A stretch of DNA of 36,601 bases from CAKSXP01 sp964609305 (lineage in GTDB: Bacteria > Bacillota > Clostridia > Oscillospirales > Oscillospiraceae). Below, piece by piece: positions 23,024 through 32,032 of the stretch. The notes beneath the pieces are model-generated. The model made no database searches, was not told where the DNA came from, and was given only the letters and a program-made list of their open reading frames with translations. Position 1 is the stretch's first letter. Each line of letters opens with the position of its first letter. The translations under genes and the position numbers were made by a program. The stretch spans positions 1-36,601 of the forward strand of contig CAZSRK010000024.1 of assembly GCA_964609305.1 (NCBI GenBank), read 5' to 3'.

Positions 23024-24397
23024 ATGAATAACATCGGGTCAGGCAATTCAGATTATGTTCCGAAGCGGCCTCCGCTTGACATGTTCCGCGCAGGAGACGA
23101 GAATATGCGGCGCGCTGTCGTCGAAAAATATCTTGCAAGGCTGATAGGCGGAGTGCACTCGGATTCTACACAGCTGATGTTCCTGCATCTGGAGGCAAAC
23201 GGCTGTATACTGGGAGAGGGCGCGTTCATGCTCGCGGCGGTCGTACCGGACCGATTCAGCCCCGCCGACTGTGCCATTGTCAGCATGGATGAGCTTTATG
23301 AGAACCTGCGCAAGTCCGTACATGCCATGCTGTCCACACACTGCATAAACTATCTGTGTGAGATATCCGGTGCGATAGCTGCTGTGATGTGTTTTCCACA
23401 TGCACGAAGCGTCGACGAGGTCGAGGACGGGGAAATACTGCAGTCCCTTTGTGCCGAACAGTTTGGCGAACTGGCAGACAGATATGAAGTGGAATATAAC
23501 GTGAAGCTCCGTTCATATATCAGCAGCCTGTTTTTCGGAAGCGGCCGCATGCCCGAGGTTTATGGAGAGCTGCTTGCCATGTGGCGGTACGATGTGGACT
23601 TTCTGCGACCTCTGCGTGACAGGCCAGTAATGATTGCTCCGGCACCGGACAAACAACGGAATGTGGATTTTGAAATGCTGTCCAGACTCAGCGAGAACGT
23701 AGGGGATCAGCTCAAGGCGCGCGGCGCCGCGGCCGGGAATCTGTACATGGAGTCGCTCCGACAATTGGTTCTGACATGGCCTCATACGCGCGAACATCTA
23801 CGAATACGACTTACACTAATGGCAAACGCATTGTCCGACAGGGCCGGCGGTCGAGGCGTTCTTGATAACACCGAGATGGAGAAGTTCCTTGGCAGCCTGT
23901 ACCGCTCGGAGGACTGGGCAGAGCTGCACAATATCTGGTCGGAAGGCCTCAGCCTGTTCACAGGACCGGCCGAGAGGTCCGGGCCTCTAGGAGAGGCGGC
24001 TGTAAGGGAGATCTGCGAGTATATCGAATCGAACATAAGCAGCCCGTGGCTGTCTGTTAACGCGGTCGCTGAGGAATTTGGAGTCAGCCCGGCGCTTTTG
24101 TCCCAGAGGTTCAAGAGAAGCCTCGGCTGCGGGCCGCTGGAGTACATGCGCAGGGCACGTGTAGAGTTTGCCATATCCCTGCTCGAGCACACGGACCTTT
24201 CAATCTCGGAGGTAAGCGTTTCCACAGGATACGGCAGCCTTGTTACAATGCAGCGGGACTTTAACAGATTTGCCGGCTGTCCGCCAAGCGTTATGAGACA
24301 GAAGATTGCGTTTGACGCGCAGCTCCGCCGTGTTGACAGCTCCGGTGGGGACAGTAAAAGCCTTGATTTTTCAAGGTCCATAGGGTATACTAAATAG
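23024..24397 (+). CDS. AraC-family transcriptional regulator
   Basis: A 457-residue regulator. The C-terminal part (~335-435) is an AraC/XylS double helix-turn-helix: SVNAVAEEFGVSPALLSQRF is the first and LSISEVSVSTGYGS leads the second. The N-terminal ~330 residues are of the long soluble kind seen in YesN-like regulators with a degenerate GGDEF-type segment, and have no recognisable ligand pocket or receiver Asp. The start is ATG at 23024 with AAAGGAGAGAGG upstream. It is divergent from the oxidoreductase-lipoprotein operon across about 330 bases, so it most likely controls that operon. The promoter of the following topoisomerase operon lies in its 3' end. Confidence 0.9.
   Translation: MNNIGSGNSDYVPKRPPLDMFRAGDENMRRAVVEKYLARLIGGVHSDSTQLMFLHLEANGCILGEGAFMLAAVVPDRFSPADCAIVSMDELYENLRKSVHAMLSTHCINYLCEISGAIAAVMCFPHARSVDEVEDGEILQSLCAEQFGELADRYEVEYNVKLRSYISSLFFGSGRMPEVYGELLAMWRYDVDFLRPLRDRPVMIAPAPDKQRNVDFEMLSRLSENVGDQLKARGAAAGNLYMESLRQLVLTWPHTREHLRIRLTLMANALSDRAGGRGVLDNTEMEKFLGSLYRSEDWAELHNIWSEGLSLFTGPAERSGPLGEAAVREICEYIESNISSPWLSVNAVAEEFGVSPALLSQRFKRSLGCGPLEYMRRARVEFAISLLEHTDLSISEVSVSTGYGSLVTMQRDFNRFAGCPPSVMRQKIAFDAQLRRVDSSGGDSKSLDFSRSIGYTK
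24363..24391 (+). promoter_or_regulatory. Promoter of the topoisomerase operon
   Basis: TTGATT (24363-24368), 17-base spacer, TATACT (24386-24391), lying within the last codons of the AraC gene. The expected start near 24398 gives a leader of about 55 nt. Confidence 0.6.
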
Positions 24398-24452
24398 ATA
24401 AATTTCCAAGCGATAGAAGTACAAGATGTAGTATTTTGGGAGCAATGAACTG

Positions 24453-26438
24453 ATGGCAAAAAAAACAACGCGCGATTACGGCAACGAGAGCATATCACAG
24501 CTCAAGGGCGCTGACAGGGTGCGAAAGCGTCCGGGGGTCATATTTGGCTCGGACGGGCTCGACGGCTGCGAGCATGCGGTTTTTGAGATTTTGTCCAACT
24601 CCATCGATGAGGCCCGGGAGGGGCATGGTGATTTAATAACTGTCACGCGGTATGAGGATCACTCTATCGAGGTCGAGGACTACGGACGCGGCTGCCCCGT
24701 CGACTGGAACGCGGCCGAGGGCCGCTATAACTGGGAGCTTGTGTACTGCGAGCTGTACGCCGGCGGAAAGTATAATAATCTTGAGGGCGATAACTATGAA
24801 TACTCTCTCGGCCTGAACGGCCTGGGCGCCTGCGCGACGCAGTATGCCTCGCGGTATATGGACGTTACGGTATGGCGCGACAGCTCAAAATACTCCCTGC
24901 ATTTTGAAAAGGGAGAGATCGTCGGCGAAATGAAGAAGGAGCCGGCCGACCGCAAAAAGACCGGCACAACGACGCACTGGCTGCCGGATCTTGACGTGTT
25001 TACGGATATCGATATCCCAAAGGAGTATTTTACGTCGACCCTGCGCCGCCAGGCTGTCGTTAACGCGGGCGTGACCTTCCGCCTGCGCAACCAGGTCGGC
25101 GGCAGGTTCGAGACAGAGGAATTTTTCTATAAAAACGGTATACTCGACTATGTGGCCGAGATAGCGGGGGAGGAGACCCTCTCGGCTCCCATATTCATTG
25201 AGGCCGAGCGCCGCGGCCGCGACCGTGAGGACAAGCCCGAGTATAAGGTGCGCATGTCCGCCTCTTTTTGCTTTTCCAACAAGGTAAACTGCATTGAGTA
25301 TTACCACAATTCCAGCTGGCTGGAGCATGGCGGCGCGCCGGAGAAGGCCGTCAGGTCCGCATTTGTGTCCGCGGTTGATGCATACATCAAAAAAACAAAC
25401 AAATACCAGAAGAATGAGAGCAAGATAAGCTTTCAGGACATTGCCGACTGCCTGGTTCTTGTCACAAACTGTTTTTCGACCCAGACCTCATATGAGAACC
25501 AAACAAAAAAGTCCATAAACAACCGATTCATACAGGAGGCGATGACGGAATTTCTGCGCGGCCAGCTTGAGATATATTTTATCGAACACCGGCAGGAGGC
25601 CGACCGTATAGCTGACCAGGTGCTTATAAACAAGCGCAGCCGCGAAACCGCGGAAAAGGCGCGGCTTAATATAAAGAAGAAGCTGTCCGGCTCGATAGAT
25701 ATCTCCAACCGTGTGCAGAAATTCGTCGACTGCCGCACGCGCGACGTGGACAGACGCGAGATATATATCGTTGAGGGGGATTCCGCGCTCGGCGCCTGCA
25801 AGCTCTCGAGGGACGCGGAGTTTCAGGGAATAATTCCTGTGCGCGGCAAGATACTCAACTGCCTCAAGGCAGATTATTCCCGCATTTTCAAAAGCGAGAT
25901 AATAACGGATCTTATAAAGGTACTGGGCTGCGGTGTGGAGGTCGAAAAAGGCAGGGGGAAAGACATATCGAACTTCAATATCGAGAATCTGCGATGGAAG
26001 CGCGTCATCATCTGCACCGACGCCGATGTGGACGGGTTCCAGATACGCACACTGATATTGACTATGCTCTACCGGCTTGTCCCAACGCTGATAAACGAGG
26101 GATATGTATATATCGCCGAATCCCCTCTGTATGAGATCGAGAGCAGGGGAAAGATCTATTTCGCCTACTCCGAGAGGGAAAAGGCGGAGATAATCAGTTC
26201 TCTCGACGGTGCAAAAGCCACGATCAACCGATCAAAGGGACTTGGTGAAAACGACCCGGAGATGATGTGGCTTACGACGATGAATCCTGAGACGCGCCGT
26301 CTTATAAAGGTCATGCCCGAGGATATTGAGCCGACGGCAAAGATGTTCGACCTTCTGCTCGGCGACGATCTGGCCGGCAGAAAGAACCATATAGCGGAGA
26401 ACGGGTACAGGTTCCTTGACCTGGCGGACATATCATAA
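24453..26438 (+). CDS. Type IIA topoisomerase subunit B, ParE-like
   Basis: The ATPase/TOPRIM subunit of a type IIA topoisomerase, 661 residues. The GHKL ATPase has EILSNSIDEA and the DYGRGCP loop. A transducer domain follows. The TOPRIM domain reads EGDSALG (usually EGDSAGG) and DADVDGFQI (usually DADVDGHHI), so the Asp residues for magnesium are kept but two neighbours differ. The C-terminal GLGENDPEMMW segment is typical. It is more divergent than ordinary GyrB and looks like the second, topo IV-type enzyme of Clostridia. The start is ATG at 24453 behind GGGAG. It heads a run of six closely spaced genes; the partner subunit follows after one small gene. Confidence 0.92.
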   Translation: MAKKTTRDYGNESISQLKGADRVRKRPGVIFGSDGLDGCEHAVFEILSNSIDEAREGHGDLITVTRYEDHSIEVEDYGRGCPVDWNAAEGRYNWELVYCELYAGGKYNNLEGDNYEYSLGLNGLGACATQYASRYMDVTVWRDSSKYSLHFEKGEIVGEMKKEPADRKKTGTTTHWLPDLDVFTDIDIPKEYFTSTLRRQAVVNAGVTFRLRNQVGGRFETEEFFYKNGILDYVAEIAGEETLSAPIFIEAERRGRDREDKPEYKVRMSASFCFSNKVNCIEYYHNSSWLEHGGAPEKAVRSAFVSAVDAYIKKTNKYQKNESKISFQDIADCLVLVTNCFSTQTSYENQTKKSINNRFIQEAMTEFLRGQLEIYFIEHRQEADRIADQVLINKRSRETAEKARLNIKKKLSGSIDISNRVQKFVDCRTRDVDRREIYIVEGDSALGACKLSRDAEFQGIIPVRGKILNCLKADYSRIFKSEIITDLIKVLGCGVEVEKGRGKDISNFNIENLRWKRVIICTDADVDGFQIRTLILTMLYRLVPTLINEGYVYIAESPLYEIESRGKIYFAYSEREKAEIISSLDGAKATINRSKGLGENDPEMMWLTTMNPETRRLIKVMPEDIEPTAKMFDLLLGDDLAGRKNHIAENGYRFLDLADIS

Positions 26439-26457
26439 ATATAAAGGAGATCACACA

Positions 26458-26730
26458 ATGAAATTTAAAACAGCCAGGAATATCGTCTGCTTTCTGTATA
26501 CGGCGGCTGCCGTGATATTGGTAGCCGGCGTGCTCGGTTTTTCCGGGGAAACGGTGGAGAGGACCATCTCAATAATAGCGGGCGTAGTATTGATATTTGT
26601 CGGGGCCTATTTCCGGCTTAAATTTCTCGTCTGCCCGAACTGCGGCGAGCGTATCACCGGAAGGCTGCTGGACACGACGAAGTGCCCGAAATGCTCGGCA
26701 GAGCTGATGCCCAAAAAGAGCAAGAAATGA
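26458..26730 (+). CDS. Small membrane protein with zinc ribbon
   Basis: I do not recognise a named family. The 90-residue protein has two membrane segments (about 8-27 and 36-55), then a cytoplasmic zinc ribbon: CPNCGERITGRL ... CPKC, four cysteines in two C-x2-C pairs. The C-terminus is lysine-rich. The start is ATG at 26458 with AAAGGAG upstream. It lies between the two topoisomerase subunits, 19 and 36 bases from them, so it is made with them. Whether it interacts with the enzyme is unknown. Confidence 0.8.
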   Translation: MKFKTARNIVCFLYTAAAVILVAGVLGFSGETVERTISIIAGVVLIFVGAYFRLKFLVCPNCGERITGRLLDTTKCPKCSAELMPKKSKK

Positions 26731-26766
26731 CCGCCGTCAGGCAGGAGGAGAGGTAAGGTCTGACAT

Positions 26767-29007
26767 ATGGCCCGAAAGAAGAAAACCGAAACCGAAAAGC
26801 CAAAAGTAAATAATCCTAACGTCGTCGGCCTGCACGCGGAGGTGCTCGAGCAGCCCATCACCCAGACGCTGGAGCAAAACTACATGCCTTACGCCATGAG
26901 CGTTATCGTCTCACGCGCGATACCGGAGATAGACGGTTTCAAACCATCGCACCGCAAGCTGCTGTACACTATGTATAAGATGAACCTGCTCACGGGGCCG
27001 CGGACGAAAAGCGCGAACATAGTCGGCCAGACGATGAAGCTCAATCCACATGGCGACAGCGCGATCTATGAGACGATGGTGCGCCTGTCAAAAGGCAACG
27101 AGGCTCTGCTGACCCCGTTTATTGACAGCAAGGGCAACTTCGGCAAGGTCTACTCGCGCGACATGGCCTACGCCGCCAGCAGGTATACGGAGGCGAAGCT
27201 CGCCCCTATAAGCGTGGAGATCTTCCGGGATATCGACAAGGATACAGTCGATTTTATCGACAACTACGACGGCACCATGAAGGAGCCCAGCCTCCTTCCG
27301 ACAGTGTTCCCGAACGTGCTGGTGTCAGCCAACGCGGGTATAGCCGTCGGCATGGCCAGCCAGATCTGCGGCTTCAACCTGGCAGAGGTTTGCCAGACGA
27401 CGATAGATCTGCTGCGCGACCCAAACCACGATATAATGACCACGCTTATAGCGCCCGATTTCCCGACCGGTGGCGAGCTGATATATGACATCAACGAGAT
27501 GCAGGAGATATACCGCACCGGGCGCGGTGGATTCAAGGTGCGTGCAAAGTGGCGGTATGTCAGGGAGCAGAACCTTATCGAGATATACGAGATACCCTAC
27601 ACGACTACGACCGAGGCCATAATTGACAAGGTTGCCGAGCTGATAAAGGCCGGCAAGCTGCGCGAGATAACCGACATGCGGGATGAAACGGACCTCGGCG
27701 GGCTTAAGCTTGCCATCGACCTCAAGCGGGGTACCGATCCGGACAAGCTTATGGCCAAGCTGTTCAAGGCCACTCCGCTCATGGATACGTTCTCGTGCAA
27801 TTTCAATATCCTCATCGCGGGCAACCCACGCGTTATGGGTGTTCGTGAGATACTTGAGGAGTGGACAGCATGGCGTGAGGACAGCGTCAGGTGCCGCGTA
27901 TATCACGAGCTGTCGCGCAAAAAGGAAAAGCTGCATCTTCTGCGCGGTCTGGGCAAGATACTCCTGGATATAGACAGGGCCATAAAGATCATACGTGAGA
28001 CACAGCTGGAGTCTGAGGTCGTGCCAAACCTCATGATAGGTTTCGGCATCGACGAGGTACAGGCCGAGTTCGTCGCGGAGATAAAGCTGAGGAATATAAA
28101 CCGTGGGTACATTCTCCGCCGCACGAGCGAGACGGAGGAGCTGGAAAAGGATATCGCCGATCTGGAGGATCTTCTTGGCAGCCGCCGCCGCATAAGAGGC
28201 GTAATAACCGACGAACTAAGGCAGATAATAAAGAAGTACTCCGCGCCTCGCAGGACCAGCATCGTCTACATCGACGAGATCGAGCAGTATTCCGAGGACG
28301 ACAGCGCCGAGGATTACGATGTCATGCTGTTTTTGTCCCACGACGGGTATTTCAAGAAGATAACGCCGCAGTCACTGCGTATGGCCTCCGAGCAGAAGTT
28401 CAAAGAAAACGACTACCTTGCTCAAAGCTTTGCCGCGCATAATCTCGGCGAGATCCTGGTTTTTACAGACAGGCAACAGGTGTATAAATGCAAAATAAGC
28501 GACTTTGACGATATGAAAGCCTCCGTCCTGGGCGTTTTCCTGCCGTCGCACCTGAACATGGACGAGGGGGAAAACGTCATAGCCATTGTCGACCCCGGCG
28601 ATTATTCAAAACAGCTTTTGCTGTTTTTCGAAAACGGCAAGGCGGCGCGGCTTGAGATGTCCGCATATTCTACAAAGACCAACCGGCGCAGACTGACGGG
28701 CGCGTATTCCGATAAGAGTCCTGTAAAAAGCATTTTGCCGCTTGACGAGGATACGGAGATCGCTGTGTTCTCGAGCGAGGGAAGAGCCCTTGTTTTCAAC
28801 ACGACGCTGATGCAGCCGAAAACCAGCCGCACTTCCCAGGGCGTCGGCGTCATGACGCTCAAGCCCAAGTGGCATCTCGAGCGGGCGCTGCCCCTGTCCG
28901 AAACAAAGATAAAGAATGTCAGCCGCTACCGCGTGCGCAACATCCCTGCCGCGGGCGCTCTTCTAAAGGACGAGGACAGAGGCGAGGAACAGATGACTCT
29001 GATTTGA
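26767..29007 (+). CDS. Type IIA topoisomerase subunit A, ParC-like
   Basis: The DNA-cleavage subunit, 746 residues. The N-terminal breakage-reunion domain has the HGD segment (NPHGDSAIYE) where quinolone-resistance changes are found, and the active-site Tyr in AASRYTEAKL. A coiled segment (KDIADLEDLLGS) and a C-terminal beta-pinwheel-like region follow. I see no clear GyrA box, which fits a topo IV-like rather than a gyrase activity. The N-terminus has a short basic stretch (ARKKKTETEK). The start is ATG at 26767 with AAGG eight bases upstream. Confidence 0.92.
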   Translation: MARKKKTETEKPKVNNPNVVGLHAEVLEQPITQTLEQNYMPYAMSVIVSRAIPEIDGFKPSHRKLLYTMYKMNLLTGPRTKSANIVGQTMKLNPHGDSAIYETMVRLSKGNEALLTPFIDSKGNFGKVYSRDMAYAASRYTEAKLAPISVEIFRDIDKDTVDFIDNYDGTMKEPSLLPTVFPNVLVSANAGIAVGMASQICGFNLAEVCQTTIDLLRDPNHDIMTTLIAPDFPTGGELIYDINEMQEIYRTGRGGFKVRAKWRYVREQNLIEIYEIPYTTTTEAIIDKVAELIKAGKLREITDMRDETDLGGLKLAIDLKRGTDPDKLMAKLFKATPLMDTFSCNFNILIAGNPRVMGVREILEEWTAWREDSVRCRVYHELSRKKEKLHLLRGLGKILLDIDRAIKIIRETQLESEVVPNLMIGFGIDEVQAEFVAEIKLRNINRGYILRRTSETEELEKDIADLEDLLGSRRRIRGVITDELRQIIKKYSAPRRTSIVYIDEIEQYSEDDSAEDYDVMLFLSHDGYFKKITPQSLRMASEQKFKENDYLAQSFAAHNLGEILVFTDRQQVYKCKISDFDDMKASVLGVFLPSHLNMDEGENVIAIVDPGDYSKQLLLFFENGKAARLEMSAYSTKTNRRRLTGAYSDKSPVKSILPLDEDTEIAVFSSEGRALVFNTTLMQPKTSRTSQGVGVMTLKPKWHLERALPLSETKIKNVSRYRVRNIPAAGALLKDEDRGEEQMTLI

Positions 29008-29020
29008 TTTTGGAGGCAAT

Positions 29021-29890
29021 ATGGCAATAATACGGGACCGCACAGCGGTCATTCTGGCGTATTTAAGGATCATCGCCGGCTCCGCATTATACGCGGCCGG
29101 GTTCCAGTTTTTCCTGTACCCTAACTTCATCGCGGTCGGCGGGGTCACGGGTATCGCGATGATAATCAATTTTCTGACGAGGCTGCCGATCGGCGTGCTG
29201 GTCATTGTCGTGAACCTGCCTCTTTTCGCCGTCTCCTGGAAGAGGTTTGGGCTCAGTTTCATGCTCCGATCGCTGTTGGGCACTCTTCTCAACTCCGTCC
29301 TGCTCGATCTCTTTGCTCTGCTTGAGGTTGACATAACTCGGGATCCGCTGCTCGGCTCCGTCTACGGCGGACTGATTCGAGGTTTTGGACTTGGACTGAT
29401 ATACTCTGCCAACGGAACAACCGGCGGGATAGATATAGTGGCAAAATTCGTGCGGGCAAAGCGTCAGGATATAAACTTCGGAACCCTAATACTGCTGCTG
29501 GACGTCGCCGTTATCGTACTCTTTACGATAATATTCGGAAGATATGACAGCTCGATGTTTGCCATAATCGCGATGTTCATCTCCTCAAAGGTGGTGGACT
29601 TTGTGCTCTATGGTGCGGTCAACAGCAAAATATGCTATATCATTTCCGATGCCAACGAGGACATACGCAGAGCCATAACCGGACGTATGGGCCGTGGCGT
29701 CACGCTCCTGCACGGCGAGGGAGCATATTCCGGACGGGAGCGGGAAGTCATCCTCTGCGTGATAAAACATCAGCAGATCGTCGAACTGCGCAGTATTATC
29801 AGGGAGTTTGACGAAAATGCCTTTGTAATAATAAGCGATTCGAGAGAGGTGTTCGGACAGGGGTTCCTGAGCATCAGCGACAATAAATAG
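29021..29890 (+). CDS. YitT-family membrane protein
   Basis: A 289-residue member of the YitT family: about five to six membrane helices in residues 8-200 (with GGVTGIAMI and the characteristic YSANGTTGGIDIVAK), then a soluble DUF2179 domain (~210-285) with RGVTLLHGEGAYSG. Family members are membrane proteins of unsettled function. The start is ATG at 29021 with GGAGG four bases upstream, 13 bases after the ParC-like gene. Confidence 0.93.
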   Translation: MAIIRDRTAVILAYLRIIAGSALYAAGFQFFLYPNFIAVGGVTGIAMIINFLTRLPIGVLVIVVNLPLFAVSWKRFGLSFMLRSLLGTLLNSVLLDLFALLEVDITRDPLLGSVYGGLIRGFGLGLIYSANGTTGGIDIVAKFVRAKRQDINFGTLILLLDVAVIVLFTIIFGRYDSSMFAIIAMFISSKVVDFVLYGAVNSKICYIISDANEDIRRAITGRMGRGVTLLHGEGAYSGREREVILCVIKHQQIVELRSIIREFDENAFVIISDSREVFGQGFLSISDNK

Positions 29891-29906
29891 ACAGGAGGTC
29901 TGTGCA

Positions 29907-30503
29907 ATGGATGTAGAAAAAACGATGGAAAATCTCCGCTCACGCGGCTTTGCCGTGAGTCGGTTTTCAAACCCCGGAGAGGCGGTGGATTACCTTGCCG
30001 GGCAGATAAAGGGCACGACCGTCGGCCTGGGCGGAAGCATGACGCTCGAACAGCTCGGCCTGTACGACAGGCTTACGCAGGACAACTCCGTAAGCTGGCA
30101 CTGGTTTAACAAAACGCCGGAGATCATAAAGGCGGCAACCGAGTCCCGGGTGTATGTCTGTTCGGCCAACGCCGTGGCTCAATCCGGCGAGATAGTCAAC
30201 ATCGACGGGCGCGGCAACCGGGTCGCCGGTACGCTGTATGACAAGAAAACGGTTTACATAATCATTGGGACTAACAAAATTACCGACGACCTTGACTCGG
30301 CCATATGGCGAGCACGCAATGTCGCGGCGCCCAGGAACGCCCAGCGCCTGGGCGTCAAAACACCGTGTGCGGTAAAGGGCGACAAATGCTATGACTGCCG
30401 CTCGCCGGGCCGGATCTGCCGCGGGCTCGTGGTACTGTACGGACCGATGCTGGATATGGAAAAGGTCGAGGTCGTTATCATTGACGGGGAGCTGGGCGCT
30501 TGA
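29907..30503 (+). CDS. LUD-domain (LutC/YkgG-like) protein
   Basis: A 198-residue LUD-domain protein, related to LutC of lactate utilisation. The core has TTVGLGGSMTLEQLGL and the IIGTNKIT segment. A C-terminal cysteine group reads CAVKGDKCYDCRSPGRIC, which could hold a metal or cluster. No lutA or lutB genes are adjacent, so lactate use cannot be inferred. The start is ATG at 29907 behind AGGAGG. Its stop codon overlaps the start of the next gene. Confidence 0.88.
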   Translation: MDVEKTMENLRSRGFAVSRFSNPGEAVDYLAGQIKGTTVGLGGSMTLEQLGLYDRLTQDNSVSWHWFNKTPEIIKAATESRVYVCSANAVAQSGEIVNIDGRGNRVAGTLYDKKTVYIIIGTNKITDDLDSAIWRARNVAAPRNAQRLGVKTPCAVKGDKCYDCRSPGRICRGLVVLYGPMLDMEKVEVVIIDGELGA

Positions 30504-31642
30504 ACAGAAAGATCCTTGCGGCAGTGTCCGCGGCGGTGCTCATATTGCAGGGCGGCTGTTCCATACTCAAAACGGAATACTACTCTGTGAAGGACTATAC
30601 CGAGGACATGACGTCGGAGGTTGAGGAGCTGACCGGTTCGATCGGAAACTATGACTCGCTGCTGCGCGCGATAAGCGGTATGGTGCAGCGGCATGAGGAG
30701 AGCGGCCGGCTCACCTTCAGCAATTATGACGGCACGGTCAGCGACGATATTGCCGTGGCCTGCTGGGAGGTCAAGTCTGATACGGCGCTGGGCGCCTACG
30801 CCGTGGACTACATGTCCTATGATATAAACCGCATCGTCTCGTACTATGAGGCGGAGATATTCATAAACTACCGCCGTACACGCGAGCAGGTCGATTCGAT
30901 ACAGGCGCTTAGCACCATGACGCAGTTTGAGGACGCCATCTATGATGCGATAAGCGATCTTGAACCCGTCCTGACAGTGAGTATGAACACCACCGGGCTG
31001 TCCGAGGAGGATATACAGGCGCTGGTCAGCGGGGTTTATTTTGAAAATCCGCTTATGACGGTGATAGAACCGCAGGTTACGGCCGAAATATATCCGGAAA
31101 GCGGCATAGAGCGCATAATCGAGGTATATATCGATTATGGCGGCGACACGGACACTCTCAGGGAGATGAAGAGCCAGCTTCGGGAAGGTGTGGTGGAGCT
31201 TTCCGTATCCGTGACAGGGCGTGCCAGCCCGGAAACGGCGCTCGCGCTGGCGGATGCTCTTGCGCGGCACTGCACTCTGCTGGATGAAACTACCGTTGAA
31301 AGCAGCGTCGATTCCACGGCATATGGCGCTGTCGTCAATGGAGCGGCTGACAGCGAGGGGCTTGCAATGGCGTTTATGTCGCTGTGCATTGCCAAGGACA
31401 TCGAGTGCGTCGTGGTTGAGGGCAGGCTGAACACACGGGCCCACTTCTGGAATATCGTGACCATAGACGGAGTCAGCCGGCATGTGGATGTCTCAGGCAT
31501 ATTGGCGGGCGAGAGCGTGATGCTGCGCACAGATGCCGAGATCATTGACCGGTATTGGTGGGATACGGGGCTCTATCCTGTGTGCGGAGACGAACAGGAG
31601 AGCGTTCAGGACTCGCGTTCCGTACTGGAAAATACCGTTTGA
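30500..31642 (+). CDS. Lipoprotein with transglutaminase-like domain, Cys lost
   Basis: A 380-residue lipoprotein with signal peptide and lipobox LQGGC (Cys20). The C-terminal part (~270-345) resembles the transglutaminase-like core: an EGLAMAFMSL helix, IECVVVEG, then AHFWNIV with the His, and HVDVS with the Asp. Where active members have Cys before the Glu-Gly of that helix, this protein has Ser (DSEG). It is therefore probably a binding or structural protein, or uses Ser. The start is TTG at 30500, with GGGGAG eight bases upstream; it overlaps the LUD stop by four bases (TTGA), so translation is coupled. It is the last gene of the operon, followed by a terminator. Confidence 0.8.
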   Translation: MNRKILAAVSAAVLILQGGCSILKTEYYSVKDYTEDMTSEVEELTGSIGNYDSLLRAISGMVQRHEESGRLTFSNYDGTVSDDIAVACWEVKSDTALGAYAVDYMSYDINRIVSYYEAEIFINYRRTREQVDSIQALSTMTQFEDAIYDAISDLEPVLTVSMNTTGLSEEDIQALVSGVYFENPLMTVIEPQVTAEIYPESGIERIIEVYIDYGGDTDTLREMKSQLREGVVELSVSVTGRASPETALALADALARHCTLLDETTVESSVDSTAYGAVVNGAADSEGLAMAFMSLCIAKDIECVVVEGRLNTRAHFWNIVTIDGVSRHVDVSGILAGESVMLRTDAEIIDRYWWDTGLYPVCGDEQESVQDSRSVLENTV

Positions 31643-31648
31643 AAGACA

Positions 31649-31689
31649 GGGGAGCAGCGGTTGAAAAATGCTGCTCCCCGAAAGTTTTT
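31649..31689 (+). terminator. Terminator of the topoisomerase operon
   Basis: Perfect 10-base stem GGGGAGCAGC/GCTGCTCCCC (31649-31658 and 31670-31679), then GAAAG and five T's at 31685-31689. Confidence 0.8.
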
Positions 31690-31700
31690 GCAAAACTGTA

Positions 31701-31728
31701 TTGACAAATTTGGCGAATTTGTTATAAT
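31701..31728 (+). promoter_or_regulatory. Strong promoter of tRNA-Gly
   Basis: Consensus TTGACA (31701-31706) and TATAAT (31723-31728), 16 bases apart. The expected start is near 31735, about 25 bases before the tRNA. Confidence 0.85.
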
Positions 31729-31760
31729 TACTAGGCTGTAATTTGTAAAAATCAAGTTTT

Positions 31761-31836
31761 GCGGGCGTAGCTCATTTGGCAGAGCGCCACCTTGCCAAGG
31801 TGGAGGTAGCGAGTTCGAATCTCGTCGCCCGCTCCA
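31761..31836 (+). tRNA. tRNA-Gly (anticodon GCC)
   Basis: Full cloverleaf: acceptor GCGGGCG/CGCCCGC, D arm GCTC/GAGC, anticodon stem CCACC/GGTGG with loop TTGCCAA (anticodon GCC, reads GGC and GGT), T arm GCGAG/CTCGT with loop TTCGAAT. The 3' CCA is encoded (31834-31836). It is a single-gene unit with its own promoter and terminator. Confidence 0.97.
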
Positions 31837-31837
31837 G

Positions 31838-31875
31838 GTCGGAGCAAAGTCTGCTTTGCTCCGACGTCTTTTTTT
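31838..31875 (+). terminator. Terminator after tRNA-Gly
   Basis: Perfect 12-base stem (31838-31849 with 31854-31865), loop TCTG, then GTC and seven T's to 31875. Confidence 0.9.
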
Positions 31876-31926
31876 ATGCTCAGGATGGAAGAGCCGCAGC
31901 AGGAGATTTTTCGGGGACTGATACTG

Positions 31927-31973
31927 AAAAAAGCAGATCCGTAGTCTGCGCCAACAGGCGCAGGCTCCGGATC
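31927..31973 (-). terminator. Terminator of the sigma/anti-sigma operon
   Basis: Two-part stem GATCCG/CGGATC and CTGCGCC/GGCGCAG (31936-31973) with a 4x4 internal loop, followed on the minus strand by TGC and six T's (31932-31927). It lies about 60 bases past the anti-sigma stop. Confidence 0.75.
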
Positions 31974-32032
31974 CGTGCATATTGAAGTATGTTAAGATTT
32001 GCCAGGTAAAAATGCATTGCCGGCATGTGTGG

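Noticed and set aside
30389..31483. 364-codon minus-strand open frame
   Set aside because: It is antisense to the LUD and lipoprotein genes, with no start signal and no domain.
31761..31836. tRNA-Gly as an integration site
   Set aside because: No integrase gene and no direct repeat of the tRNA 3' end were seen nearby.
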